This document shows positions 53,398 to 61,821 of a stretch of 64,000 nt of DNA, in pieces. A program made the position numbers and the translations under genes. Below the pieces are notes generated by a model that saw nothing but the letters and a program-made list of their open reading frames with translations, was not told where the DNA came from and searched no databases. This DNA is from Lachnospiraceae bacterium (GTDB lineage Bacteria > Bacillota > Clostridia > Lachnospirales > Lachnospiraceae), in the NCBI GenBank assembly GCA_910575035.1, contig CAJTDL010000013.1:62001-126000 (forward strand), in the 5' to 3' direction. The stretch's first letter is position 1. Every line of letters begins with the position of its first letter.

Positions 53398-56300
53398 TTA
53401 CTCCTCCAACTCCCCTTCTATCAAATTCACCGAAACTAACGTAGACACCCCTTTTTCCTGCATGGTAATCCCATACAGCCGATCCGCTGCTTCCATCGTC
53501 CCCCTCCGGTGGGTGATTACAATAAACTGCGTATCCTTCGTTAATTTATGCAAATACTTCGCAAACCTCCCCACATTGGAATCATCCAAAGCCGCTTCAA
53601 TCTCATCCAGCAGGCAAAAGGGCGAAGGCTTCAGGTTCTGTATCGCAAACAACAGGGAAATCGCTGTCAGGGACTTCTCCCCCCCAGAAAGCTGCATCAT
53701 ATTCTGCAGCTTCTTCCCTGGCGGCTGGGCAATAATCCTTATCCCGCATTCCAGAATATCCTCATCCTCCACCAGCTCCAGCGTCCCCTTCCCGCCGCCG
53801 AACAGTTCTTTAAATACCTTATCAAATTCCTTCTGTATCTGCCCAAATTTCTCCAGAAACTGCTTCCGCATCCCCGTATCCAGCTCCTCAATAATCCCCA
53901 GCAGCATCTTTTCCGATTCCACCACGTCGTCGCGCTGTGCCTTTTCAAACTGGTACCGCTCTGAGATTTGCTTGTAATCCTCAATGGCGTTTACGTTCAC
54001 ATCCCCTAACTTCCGGATCTCATCCTTAATCCCGGCAATCTGCTTCTTCATTTCTGGCAGGCTGCCACAATCTTCCTTTTGCAGGCTTTGGGCATGATGG
54101 AAGGTCAGCTCATACTCCTCCCACATATAATTGTTCTGCTGCTCCACAGACTCATTCAGCTTCTCCTTCTGGCTGTTTAAACGGTAAAGCTCCTTATCCA
54201 AGCCATTGATCTGCTCTGACAACTCTTCCTGCTTCTGGAAAAATCCCTTATAAGAAAGGGACATTTCTTCCCTCTGTTTCTGCCCCTGGCTCTGCTTTTC
54301 TTCCAAATCCCTCTGGGACGCCATGCAATCCTCGATAGCCTTCTGGATTTCACGGATCTCCTGCTGTTTTTTCTCCACATCAGCCTGAGAGCCCTGCTTC
54401 TCTTTCTCTGCCGTATCCAAATCCTCCTGCAGCTTTTGCAGCTCCTTTTCTACACGAGAAAGGTTTTCCTGGTTAAATCCAGATTTCTGGAGTAAATTTG
54501 CCTCCTCCAACTGCACCCTCGACACTTCCTCCTGGCTTTTCTCTGCCAGCCGGTTCTGCTGTTCCAGTATTTCCTGAAGTTCCCTGGCCTCTTCCTCAAT
54601 CTCGTGTTCCCGCTGGCCTGCTGCCTGGATCTCCTCCTCAATCTGCCTGCGGCTTTCCCTGATCTCCTGCAGCTGCATCTCAATTTGCCGTCCCTCTGCC
54701 TTAAGGCCTGCAAACTTGCTGTCATTTTCTGCCTTCTGCTCCCTGACACGTTCCAGGTTCATTTCCTCTGTATTCTGCACCAACATGGCCTGCTTCAAAT
54801 CTTCCTGGACTTTCTGGAGGTCTTCCTTCAAAAGCTCCCTTGCAATATTAATATCATCCAGCCGTTTTCGATGGGCTGCCAGCAATTCCTGCAGTTCTTC
54901 TGTCTGCTTCTGCAAATCCTCTATTTCCCGCTTTCTGCCAAGCAGGTTGCTGGTATTGCGGAAGGCACCCCCTGTCATAGAGCCGCCAGGGCTTAGGGAT
55001 TCCCCTTCCAACGTTACGATCCGAAGGCTATACTGGTATTTTCGGGCAAGGGCAATGGCATGGTCAATGGTATCCACCACATAAGTCCTGCCCAGCAAGT
55101 AGGTTTTCAGCCCCTGATAGCGGCTGCCTGCCTTCACCAGGTCGCTGCCAAGCCCGATAACGCCTTCCTCCCGCAGCGCGGCCTGATTCACGGAAGCAGG
55201 CCTTTTCCCTACGCTGGTCAGGGGCAGGAAAGTAGCCCGCCCATAGCGGTTCTGCTTCAGGTAGCCAATCATTTTCTTGGCTACTGTTTCATCGCTGGTC
55301 ACAATATTCTGGATGCTGCCTCCTAATGCCGTCTCAATGGCCACCTCATACTGCTTCTCCACCTGGATCAAATCTGCCACCACGCCTAACAGGCCTGGCT
55401 CTGCCTCTTTTTTCTCCATAACCCTGCGGATGGAATTGCCATAGCCATCGTAACGTTCTGCAATATTGACCAGGGATTCCAGCCGTGACTGCTCTCTGTG
55501 GTAGCGGGCTGTGTCCTGGTCTAAAGCCTTCAATTCCTCTGCCCGCTTCCTTTGCCATTCCTGGCTTTTTTCCCCTAATCTCTGTTCTTCCTCCTGCAGG
55601 CTGCGGTAAGCCTCCTTTGCCTGGCTGTATTTTTGCCCGCATTCCTCCAGGGCAGCCTGAAGCTCTTCCTCTTCCCCCTTTTGCTCTAACAGCTGTTTGC
55701 TCAGCTGGGCTTTGCGGATATTGACCTGCTCTTTCATAGTGTCATACCGCTGCTGCCTGGCCTTTGTAGAAGCCTTGTTGTTCAAAAGCTCAATGATCTC
55801 GCTTTTCCCATCCTCCATCCGGCGGGTACAGCGGGCAATTTCCTCCTGGATTTCCTGGTATTTTGCCATAACCTGGCTTTTCTGCTCCCCAATGGAGCCA
55901 AGCTGCCCATCCAACTGGGATTTTTCCTGCGCAAATTCCTGCTTCTGCCGCAGCCGCTCCTGCCTGTCCCGGCTAATTTCCTCCTGGCGTGACTGAAAAT
56001 ACTCCTCACTTTGCTTTGCCCCATGGATTTGCTCTTTCAGTACATTGACCTGTCCTTCTAACTTCTCCTGCAAAACGGTAGTATTCCCCAATTCTTCCCG
56101 CAGGGCGGCAAGGCCCTCGTCTGCCTGCTGCATTTTATGCTCTATCCTGGCGTACTCTGCCTTAATATTGGCATAAGCATCCTTTGAGCCCTTCAGGTCA
56201 TTTTCCACAATCTGCGTCTTCTCCCCCAGGGCTTTCAGCTGCTGCTCCATCTGCTCCATTTCCACCAAAAACAGGTTTACCTCATAATCTTTTAATTCTT

Positions 56301-56958
56301 CCCGCTTTTTCAAATAGAGCCTTGCCTTCTCTGCCTGCCGCTCCAGGGGGCCTACCTGACGCTCCAACTCTGCCAGGATATCATTGACACGCACCAAGTT
56401 CTGCCGCTCATTCGCCAAATCCTTCTGGGCAGCGGCCTTCCTGCGCTTATACTTTACGATTCCAGCCGCCTCGTCAAAAAGTTCACGGCGTTCTTCTGGC
56501 TTCCCGCTCAGTATCCGCTCAATCTGCCCCTGGCCAATGATAGAATAGCCTTCCTTCCCGATGCCAGTGTCATAAAAAAGTTCATTCACATCCTTCAAGC
56601 GGCAGGATGTGCCATTGAGCAAATATTCGCTCTCCCCTGAACGGTAGACACGCCTGGCCACCGTCACTTCCTTGTAGTCCACATTTAGCTGGCCGTCCCC
56701 ATTGTCCAGAGTAATTGCCACATAGGCATAGCTTAAGGGCTTGCGGTTCTCAGTCCCGGAAAAAATCACATCCTGCATACTGGATCCGCGAAGCTGCTTC
56801 GCGCTTTGCTCTCCCAGCACCCAGCGCACAGCGTCTGCCACATTGCTCTTGCCGCTCCCATTTGGCCCCACGATTCCAGTGATCCCATTGTGGAATTCAA
56901 ACAGGATCTTATTGGCAAATGACTTAAATCCATGGACTTCTATACTCTTAAGATACAT
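53398..56958 (-). CDS. smc: Chromosome segregation protein SMC
   Basis: 1186-residue structural-maintenance-of-chromosomes ATPase, normal length. N-terminal head with MYLKSIEVHGFKSFANK and Walker A GPNGSGKSNVADAVRWVLGE; a long coiled coil (about 165-500 and 670-1000); hinge near 520-640 with PGLLGVVADLIQVEKQYEVA and the Gly-rich SPGGSMTGG; C-terminal head with signature LSGGEKSLTAISLLFA and Walker B FCLLDEIEAALDDSN. GGAGG lies about 6 nt before the ATG. It sits 15 nt after rnc and before ftsY, the usual rnc-smc-ftsY operon. Confidence 0.97.
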   Translation of the reverse strand: MYLKSIEVHGFKSFANKILFEFHNGITGIVGPNGSGKSNVADAVRWVLGEQSAKQLRGSSMQDVIFSGTENRKPLSYAYVAITLDNGDGQLNVDYKEVTVARRVYRSGESEYLLNGTSCRLKDVNELFYDTGIGKEGYSIIGQGQIERILSGKPEERRELFDEAAGIVKYKRRKAAAQKDLANERQNLVRVNDILAELERQVGPLERQAEKARLYLKKREELKDYEVNLFLVEMEQMEQQLKALGEKTQIVENDLKGSKDAYANIKAEYARIEHKMQQADEGLAALREELGNTTVLQEKLEGQVNVLKEQIHGAKQSEEYFQSRQEEISRDRQERLRQKQEFAQEKSQLDGQLGSIGEQKSQVMAKYQEIQEEIARCTRRMEDGKSEIIELLNNKASTKARQQRYDTMKEQVNIRKAQLSKQLLEQKGEEEELQAALEECGQKYSQAKEAYRSLQEEEQRLGEKSQEWQRKRAEELKALDQDTARYHREQSRLESLVNIAERYDGYGNSIRRVMEKKEAEPGLLGVVADLIQVEKQYEVAIETALGGSIQNIVTSDETVAKKMIGYLKQNRYGRATFLPLTSVGKRPASVNQAALREEGVIGLGSDLVKAGSRYQGLKTYLLGRTYVVDTIDHAIALARKYQYSLRIVTLEGESLSPGGSMTGGAFRNTSNLLGRKREIEDLQKQTEELQELLAAHRKRLDDINIARELLKEDLQKVQEDLKQAMLVQNTEEMNLERVREQKAENDSKFAGLKAEGRQIEMQLQEIRESRRQIEEEIQAAGQREHEIEEEARELQEILEQQNRLAEKSQEEVSRVQLEEANLLQKSGFNQENLSRVEKELQKLQEDLDTAEKEKQGSQADVEKKQQEIREIQKAIEDCMASQRDLEEKQSQGQKQREEMSLSYKGFFQKQEELSEQINGLDKELYRLNSQKEKLNESVEQQNNYMWEEYELTFHHAQSLQKEDCGSLPEMKKQIAGIKDEIRKLGDVNVNAIEDYKQISERYQFEKAQRDDVVESEKMLLGIIEELDTGMRKQFLEKFGQIQKEFDKVFKELFGGGKGTLELVEDEDILECGIRIIAQPPGKKLQNMMQLSGGEKSLTAISLLFAIQNLKPSPFCLLDEIEAALDDSNVGRFAKYLHKLTKDTQFIVITHRRGTMEAADRLYGITMQEKGVSTLVSVNLIEGELEE

Positions 56959-56973
56959 TCATGCCTCCAACGT

Positions 56974-57681
56974 TTATTTTTTCTGCCGATCCAGCTGCAG
57001 CAGGGTCGCATAAGCAGCTTCCTGCTCTGCGCTTTTTTTCGTCCTTCCTGTGCCCTGGCCATAGGCCACATTCGCAATCCTGGCTTCCACAAGGAATTTC
57101 TTATCATGGTCCGGCCCTTCCTCACTGACCAGCCGATACACTAGGTCGCCGCCATATTGCCCCTGCACCAGCTCCTGCAGGATAGTCTTGCTATCAGAAA
57201 AGAGCTGCTTATGCTCAATATCATTCAGCACCACACGCAAAACAAGCTCTTTTGCGCTAGCAAAACCACCATCTAAGTACACAGCCCCAATAACTGCCTC
57301 CAAAGCATCCGATAAGATTGATTTCCTCCCCCTGCCCCCAGTCTGCTCCTCGCCTTTCCCCAGCAGCAGGTATTTGCCCAAATCCAGCTCTTTTGTGCAT
57401 AAGGCCAATGTGGACTCGCACACCATGCTTGCGCGCATCCGTGTCAGCTCCCCTTCCGGGCGCTTTGGGTATTTCCGATACAAAAATTCACTGACCACGA
57501 TTTCCAGCGCCGCATCCCCTAAAAACTCCAGGCGCTCGTTGTCCAAATGCTTGCCCCAATGGTACTCATTAGCATAGGAGCTATGGGTCAATGCCTGCTC
57601 CAATAATCTTTCATCCTGAAAATGATAGCCAATCTTTTCTTCAAACTCCCGCTGTAACTTTTTATTCATACCTAATTCCAT
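56974..57681 (-). CDS. rnc: Ribonuclease III
   Basis: Double-strand-specific endoribonuclease for rRNA and mRNA maturation. About 235 residues. Catalytic domain: LEQALTHSSYANEYHW, the signature NERLEFLGDAALEIVVSEFL near 45, and the later acidic ligands near SDALEAVIGAVYLDGG. The double-stranded-RNA-binding domain fills 160-232 and ends GRTKKSAEQEAAYATLLQL. I prefer ATG 57681, with GGAG 8 nt upstream; the ATG at 57687 is too close to it. It leads the rnc-smc-ftsY run. Confidence 0.95.
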   Translation of the reverse strand: MELGMNKKLQREFEEKIGYHFQDERLLEQALTHSSYANEYHWGKHLDNERLEFLGDAALEIVVSEFLYRKYPKRPEGELTRMRASMVCESTLALCTKELDLGKYLLLGKGEEQTGGRGRKSILSDALEAVIGAVYLDGGFASAKELVLRVVLNDIEHKQLFSDSKTILQELVQGQYGGDLVYRLVSEEGPDHDKKFLVEARIANVAYGQGTGRTKKSAEQEAAYATLLQLDRQKK

Positions 57682-57754
57682 AACCATGACTCCTTTCCGC
57701 CTATTTTATTTTTCAGCCGCCAATCTGCGCTTCCCCAATTAAACAAGAAAGAAT

Positions 57755-57803
57755 AAGGGAGCCTGAATGAGCACGCTTATGTGTTTTCCTTTCAGACACC
57801 CTT
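57755..57803 (-). terminator. Probable terminator of the plsX-acpP transcript
   Basis: On the minus strand AAGGGTGTCTGAA (57803-57791) pairs with TTCAGGCTCCCTT (57767-57755) with two mismatches and a 23-nt loop, then T-rich ATTCTTTCTTGTTT. It lies about 30 nt after the acpP stop and before rnc. Confidence 0.5.
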
Positions 57804-57833
57804 ACCCTATAACTGCTGTATGTTGCCGCCAAA

Positions 57834-58064
57834 TCAGTTCAGCGCATTCTTGATCTGCTCTACCGCATCCCCAACCGTCACAATCTTCTCAGCTTCCTCG
57901 TTGGCGATCTCAATGTCAAATTCTTCTTCCAGTCCCATGATGATTTGGAAAATATCCAGGGAATCCGCGCCCAGGTCATCCACAAAGGTGGTGTCCATGG
58001 TAATTTCCCCCACATCCACATTCAATACTTCTGCAATAATGTCTTTTAACTTTTCAAATTCCAT
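57834..58064 (-). CDS. acpP: Acyl carrier protein (plsX-linked copy)
   Basis: 76 residues; phosphopantetheine Ser35 in [20 protein letters not shown]. It follows plsX by 12 nt, the usual arrangement plsX-acpP-rnc in Firmicutes. AAAGGA lies 6 nt before the ATG. It is the second ACP in this window; both are complete and both carry the serine. By location this one is the lineage-standard acpP, while the fab-operon copy matches the extra acpP of streptococcal fab clusters. Confidence 0.95.
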   Translation of the reverse strand: MEFEKLKDIIAEVLNVDVGEITMDTTFVDDLGADSLDIFQIIMGLEEEFDIEIANEEAEKIVTVGDAVEQIKNALN

Positions 58065-58076
58065 GATGTTTCCTTT

Positions 58077-59099
58077 CTACTCCGCTTCCATTGGAGCTGT
58101 TCCAATATTCTTTCTGATTTTTTCATTGATATCCTGTTCTTTGAAAGTGACACACTGGATAATGGAATTGGTTATCTCTTGTGCCTTGGAACTGCCATGA
58201 GCCTTGACTACCAGGCCTTTCAGCCCTAATAGTGGCGCCCCTCCGTACTGGCTGGCGTCAAAGGACTTCAATGTCCCTTTCAGGGCTGGCTTCACCAGCA
58301 GTGCGCCAATCTTGCTCCTGAGGCTTCCCATCATCCCCTGCTTCACCATTCCGATCAGCGTGGCTCCTACGCCCTCATAGAGCTTCAGGATCACATTTCC
58401 CACAAAGGCCTCGCATACGATTACGTCTGCCCCCCCATGGGGAATCTCCCTTGCCTCAATGCTGCCAATAAAGTTGATGTCAGGGCTGTTTTTCAGTAAA
58501 GGGAAGGCCTCCTTGACCAATGCATTCCCCTTTTCTTCCTCTGCGCCAATATTCACAATGGCTACCTTAGGGTTCTTTTTGCCCAGTACGTTTTCCATGT
58601 AAATGGAGCCCATCTTGGCAAACTGAACCAGGTGCGAGGATCTGGCATCCACATTTGCGCCGCAGTCAATCAGTAGGGACACGCCCTTTTCCGTTGGGAT
58701 CAAGGGGGCTAAGGGCGGGCGCTCCACGCCTTTGATCCTGCCCACGATCACTTGTCCGCCTACCAGGATGGCTCCAGAACTGCCAGCTGACACAAAGGCA
58801 TCTGCACTGCCGTCCTTCACCATGTTCATGCCTATGACAATGGATGATTTCTTCTTCTTGCGGATTGCCATGACTGGGGGCTCTGCGGTCTCAATAACCT
58901 CTTCGGCATGCACCACTTCAATCTGGGAACCATGGTAGCCGCATTTTTCCAGCTCTTCTTTGAGTATGTCCTGCTGCCCTACCAGGTGTACCTTGATATC
59001 CTGCCGCAGCGTAACAGCGTCAACGGCTCCCTTGACCATCTCTGTGGGGGCATTGTCGCCTCCCATGGCATCCACTGCTACTATTATCATTTCCTGCAT
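58077..59099 (-). CDS. plsX: Phosphate acyltransferase PlsX
   Basis: Makes acyl-phosphate from acyl-ACP for PlsY in phospholipid synthesis. 340 residues. Seen: IIVAVDAMGGDNAPTEMVKG at the N-terminus, SSIVIGMNMVKDGSADAFVS near 88, GSSGAILVGGQVIVGRIKGV, LIDCGANVDARSSHLVQFA near 143 and VVCEAFVGNVILKLYEGV near 220 (one residue group aside). GGAGG lies about 8 nt before the ATG. It has its own promoter and no TTTGA-N3-TCAAA operator was found near it, unlike the fab operon. Confidence 0.95.
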   Translation of the reverse strand: MQEMIIVAVDAMGGDNAPTEMVKGAVDAVTLRQDIKVHLVGQQDILKEELEKCGYHGSQIEVVHAEEVIETAEPPVMAIRKKKKSSIVIGMNMVKDGSADAFVSAGSSGAILVGGQVIVGRIKGVERPPLAPLIPTEKGVSLLIDCGANVDARSSHLVQFAKMGSIYMENVLGKKNPKVAIVNIGAEEEKGNALVKEAFPLLKNSPDINFIGSIEAREIPHGGADVIVCEAFVGNVILKLYEGVGATLIGMVKQGMMGSLRSKIGALLVKPALKGTLKSFDASQYGGAPLLGLKGLVVKAHGSSKAQEITNSIIQCVTFKEQDINEKIRKNIGTAPMEAE

Positions 59100-59163
59100 G
59101 AGACTTCCTCCTTATGGCTCGAGAACAGGAAGGATTTTCCTGTTGGTCGAATGCCTATTTAAG

Positions 59164-59192
59164 AATATACTATAAGTAATGGGAGAAATCAA
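59164..59192 (-). promoter_or_regulatory. Promoter of plsX-acpP
   Basis: Minus strand TTGATT (59192-59187), 17-nt spacer, TATATT (59169-59164), about 65 nt before the plsX ATG. The interval between it and ruvA (59193-59301) is the ruvA 3' flank with nothing recognised. Confidence 0.6.
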
Positions 59193-59301
59193 TATGTAAA
59201 ATGAGAGATTGGGGATTTTTAAGGGAGGGTGGGAAAGCTTCTGCATCCGGCTGGCTTTGGAAAAAGGAACATTTCGCTTGTTGGCTAGCAATAGGGGGAG
59301 G

Positions 59302-59913
59302 TTACAGGACGGACATCTGTTTTAGCGCCATTTTTAACAGTTCCTCTACAGAAATATCTGGAGGGAAATCTAGGCTGCTAACAGACTTCCAGGCTTCGGA
59401 GGATGAATATCCCAGGGCTGACAAAGCCTGCACTGCTTCGGTTTTTATGTTGGACAGGGAATCTTGTTGGGGGAAAGATGGAGGCTGGGTACTTTTTTCT
59501 ATGATTTCTGGGGGGGTTAGCTTGTCTTTTAGTTCCAGGATAATCCTTTGGGCTGTCTTGCCGCCGATGCCTGGGGCTTTGGCGATAGCCTTTGAATCCT
59601 CTCCCAACACAGCAAAGCGCAGGTCATCTGGCGTTAGGGCTGTCAGAATAGCAAGGGCGCCTTTGGGGCCAATGCCATTGACTCCCAGCAAGAGCTTAAA
59701 AATCTTTAAATCATCCCTGGTTAAAAAGCCATATAGTTCCATCAGGTCTTCTTTCACATGCAGATAAGTATAGATTTTAACGGGTTTCCCTATTCCAACA
59801 AGTTGATCGGCTATATTGCTGGGGATACGGATTTCGTAGCCAATCTGGCCTGCCTCCACTACGATGGAATCTGGTAATTTTTCCACTAATTCCCCTTTTA
59901 TATATGAGTACAT
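59302..59913 (-). CDS. ruvA: Holliday junction branch-migration protein RuvA
   Basis: Binds four-way junctions as a tetramer and loads RuvB. About 203 residues: OB fold opening MYSYIKGELVEKLPDSIVVE, helix-hairpin-helix motifs LLGVNGIGPKGALAIL and APGIGGKTAQRIILELKDK near 70-125, and a C-terminal RuvB-binding domain with AVQALSALGYSSSEAWKSV. I start at ATG 59913 (GGGAGG 6 nt upstream), which overlaps the miaB stop by 16 nt. ruvB, normally next, is not downstream here; plsX follows after 200 nt. Confidence 0.95.
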   Translation of the reverse strand: MYSYIKGELVEKLPDSIVVEAGQIGYEIRIPSNIADQLVGIGKPVKIYTYLHVKEDLMELYGFLTRDDLKIFKLLLGVNGIGPKGALAILTALTPDDLRFAVLGEDSKAIAKAPGIGGKTAQRIILELKDKLTPPEIIEKSTQPPSFPQQDSLSNIKTEAVQALSALGYSSSEAWKSVSSLDFPPDISVEELLKMALKQMSVL

Positions 59914-61361
59914 AAATGCCTCCCATAAAAGTAAAATCCCCTGCACTCCTCCAATTTCACATCCACAATCTTCCCGACCATTCCCGCATCTCCAGGAAAA
60001 TGCACTACATAATTATTGCTCAGCCGCCCTGTCACCAGCCTGGGATCCTGTGCGTTTACTTCCTCTACCAGCACTGGCTCTTTCCTTCCAGCCAGTGCAT
60101 TTGCCTTTTCTGACGCAATGCGCTGCACTTCCTTCAGCAAGCGGTCAAACCGATCCTTCACGGCTTCCTCTGGAACCTGCCCTTCCATCGCGGCAGCCGG
60201 CGTCCCTGTACGCTTCGAATAAATAAACGTAAAGGCGCTCTCATACCGTACCTGCCTTACCACATCCAAAGTTTCCTGAAAATCCTCCTCCGTCTCTCCT
60301 GGAAACCCTACAATGATATCCGTTGTCAATGCAATATCCGGGACTGCCTGCCGGATCCTTTCCACCAATGACAGATACTGTTCCTTATCATAGCGGCGGT
60401 TCATTTCCTTTAAAATGCGGCTGCTGCCGGACTGCAGCGGCAGGTGCAGATGTTTGCAGATCTTGGCGGATTTAGCCATAACGGCAATCAGGCCATCAGA
60501 CAAATCCTTAGGATGCGATGTCATAAACCGGATTCTGGAAATCCCTTCGATTTTCTCCACTTCCTGGAGCAGTTGTGCAAAGGTAATGGACGGCTCCAGG
60601 TTTTTCCCATAGGAATTGACATTCTGCCCTAAGAGCATGACCTCCGCCACCCCGTCTGCCGCCAGGCGCTGGATTTCCCGGATAATATCTTCCGGCTTTC
60701 GGCTCCGCTCCCTGCCCCGGACATAAGGCACAATGCAATAGCTGCAGAAATTATTGCACCCAAACATAATATTTACGCCCGATTTAAAGGGATATTTCCG
60801 TTCAATGGGCAGATCCTCCACAATCTGGCTTGTATCCTTCCAGATGTCAAAGACAGTATCCTTCTGTTTGAATGACAGGGAAAGCAGCTCTGCAAATTTG
60901 TAAATATTATGGGTGCCGAAGACCAGATTTACAAAAGGATAACTTTTCCTCAGCCTTTCAATTACTTCCGGCTCCTGCATCATGCAGCCGCAAAGGGCGA
61001 TCTTCATATGGGGATGGCGCTTTTTATATGCATTCAGGTAACCTAAGCGCCCCCATACCTTATTATTAGCATTTTCACGGACAGTGCAGGTATTATAAAT
61101 CACAAAGTCTGCCTCCTCGCTGCCTGCCTGCGCATAACCAACTGCCTGCAGGATCCCTGACAGCTTTTCGGAATCCCTTGCGTTCATCTGGCATCCAAAT
61201 GTCTGGGTAAAAAAGGTTGGGCGGCGCCCTAATTCCTGTTCCAGCCCCTGCACGTATTGACGGCATTCCGCCATAAAATAGTACTGCCGCTCCGGCTCCG
61301 TTTGCGGCGCCGGCTGCTTTAAGTCAACCTGCCCTAACCGCTCTGCATATATACGATCCAT
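59898..61361 (-). CDS. miaB: tRNA-2-methylthio-N6-dimethylallyladenosine synthase MiaB
   Basis: Radical-SAM methylthiotransferase modifying A37 of UNN-reading tRNAs. 487 residues, with an N-terminal extension of about 45. The UPF0004 domain holds the auxiliary cluster Cys in FGCQMNARDSEKL, NTCTVRENANNKV and LCGCMMQEP; the radical-SAM CxxxCxxC is in NIMFGCNNFCSYCIVPYVRG near 203-222; the TRAM domain ends the chain. The ATG at 61361 has only AAAGGA about 12 nt upstream, so a start a little further in is possible. The frame overlaps the ruvA start by 16 nt. Confidence 0.94.
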   Translation of the reverse strand: MDRIYAERLGQVDLKQPAPQTEPERQYYFMAECRQYVQGLEQELGRRPTFFTQTFGCQMNARDSEKLSGILQAVGYAQAGSEEADFVIYNTCTVRENANNKVWGRLGYLNAYKKRHPHMKIALCGCMMQEPEVIERLRKSYPFVNLVFGTHNIYKFAELLSLSFKQKDTVFDIWKDTSQIVEDLPIERKYPFKSGVNIMFGCNNFCSYCIVPYVRGRERSRKPEDIIREIQRLAADGVAEVMLLGQNVNSYGKNLEPSITFAQLLQEVEKIEGISRIRFMTSHPKDLSDGLIAVMAKSAKICKHLHLPLQSGSSRILKEMNRRYDKEQYLSLVERIRQAVPDIALTTDIIVGFPGETEEDFQETLDVVRQVRYESAFTFIYSKRTGTPAAAMEGQVPEEAVKDRFDRLLKEVQRIASEKANALAGRKEPVLVEEVNAQDPRLVTGRLSNNYVVHFPGDAGMVGKIVDVKLEECRGFYFYGRHLCTHI

Positions 61362-61399
61362 GTCTGTTTATTATCCTTTCTGTGTAAAATAGGCATTTA

Positions 61400-61804
61400 C
61401 TATTGATTTCCCACCTCTGCGCCAAAGACATCGCACACTTCCTGATACCCTGCCAGCTCTGCCAGATGCTTCAGGCCGTCCAGCGCTTCCTCCCTTGAGT
61501 AGCCATTCCCCCTTAGGAATGCCTCATCCTTCTCCCCGATATACTGGTACACCAAAATGGCTGCCGCAACCTCCTTATTGTTATTATAATCAATGTCCTC
61601 CAAAAGCATATTTTCCGCTTCATTGATATTCCCCTGGTCGATCATTTCCCTGTAGGAATCCAGCCTTTTCCCGGAAACCTGATATTTGGCCTCCTTTTCC
61701 AGCTCAACCTGGGTATACTGCTTTCCCAGCACCACAGAAAAAAGCACCCTGGCTGCCTCTTTCATCATCCGCATAAGATAGTCTTTTTCATCGTTGTAAT
61801 GCAT
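61400..61804 (-). CDS. DUF6483 family protein
   Basis: 134 residues, recognised as DUF6483, a Clostridia family of unknown function. It opens MHYNDEKDYLMRMMKEAARV and is almost wholly helical by composition, with TPR-like helices in the second half (NINEAENMLLEDIDYNNNKE, YSREEALDGLKHLAELAGY). No membrane span or catalytic motif is seen. Start at ATG 61804 is set by GGAGGG 9 nt upstream; the frame to 61837 would overlap the preceding gene. It lies between the pRiA4b-type gene and miaB. Confidence 0.78.
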   Translation of the reverse strand: MHYNDEKDYLMRMMKEAARVLFSVVLGKQYTQVELEKEAKYQVSGKRLDSYREMIDQGNINEAENMLLEDIDYNNNKEVAAAILVYQYIGEKDEAFLRGNGYSREEALDGLKHLAELAGYQEVCDVFGAEVGNQ

Positions 61805-61821
61805 ATGGCAATCCCTCCTTA

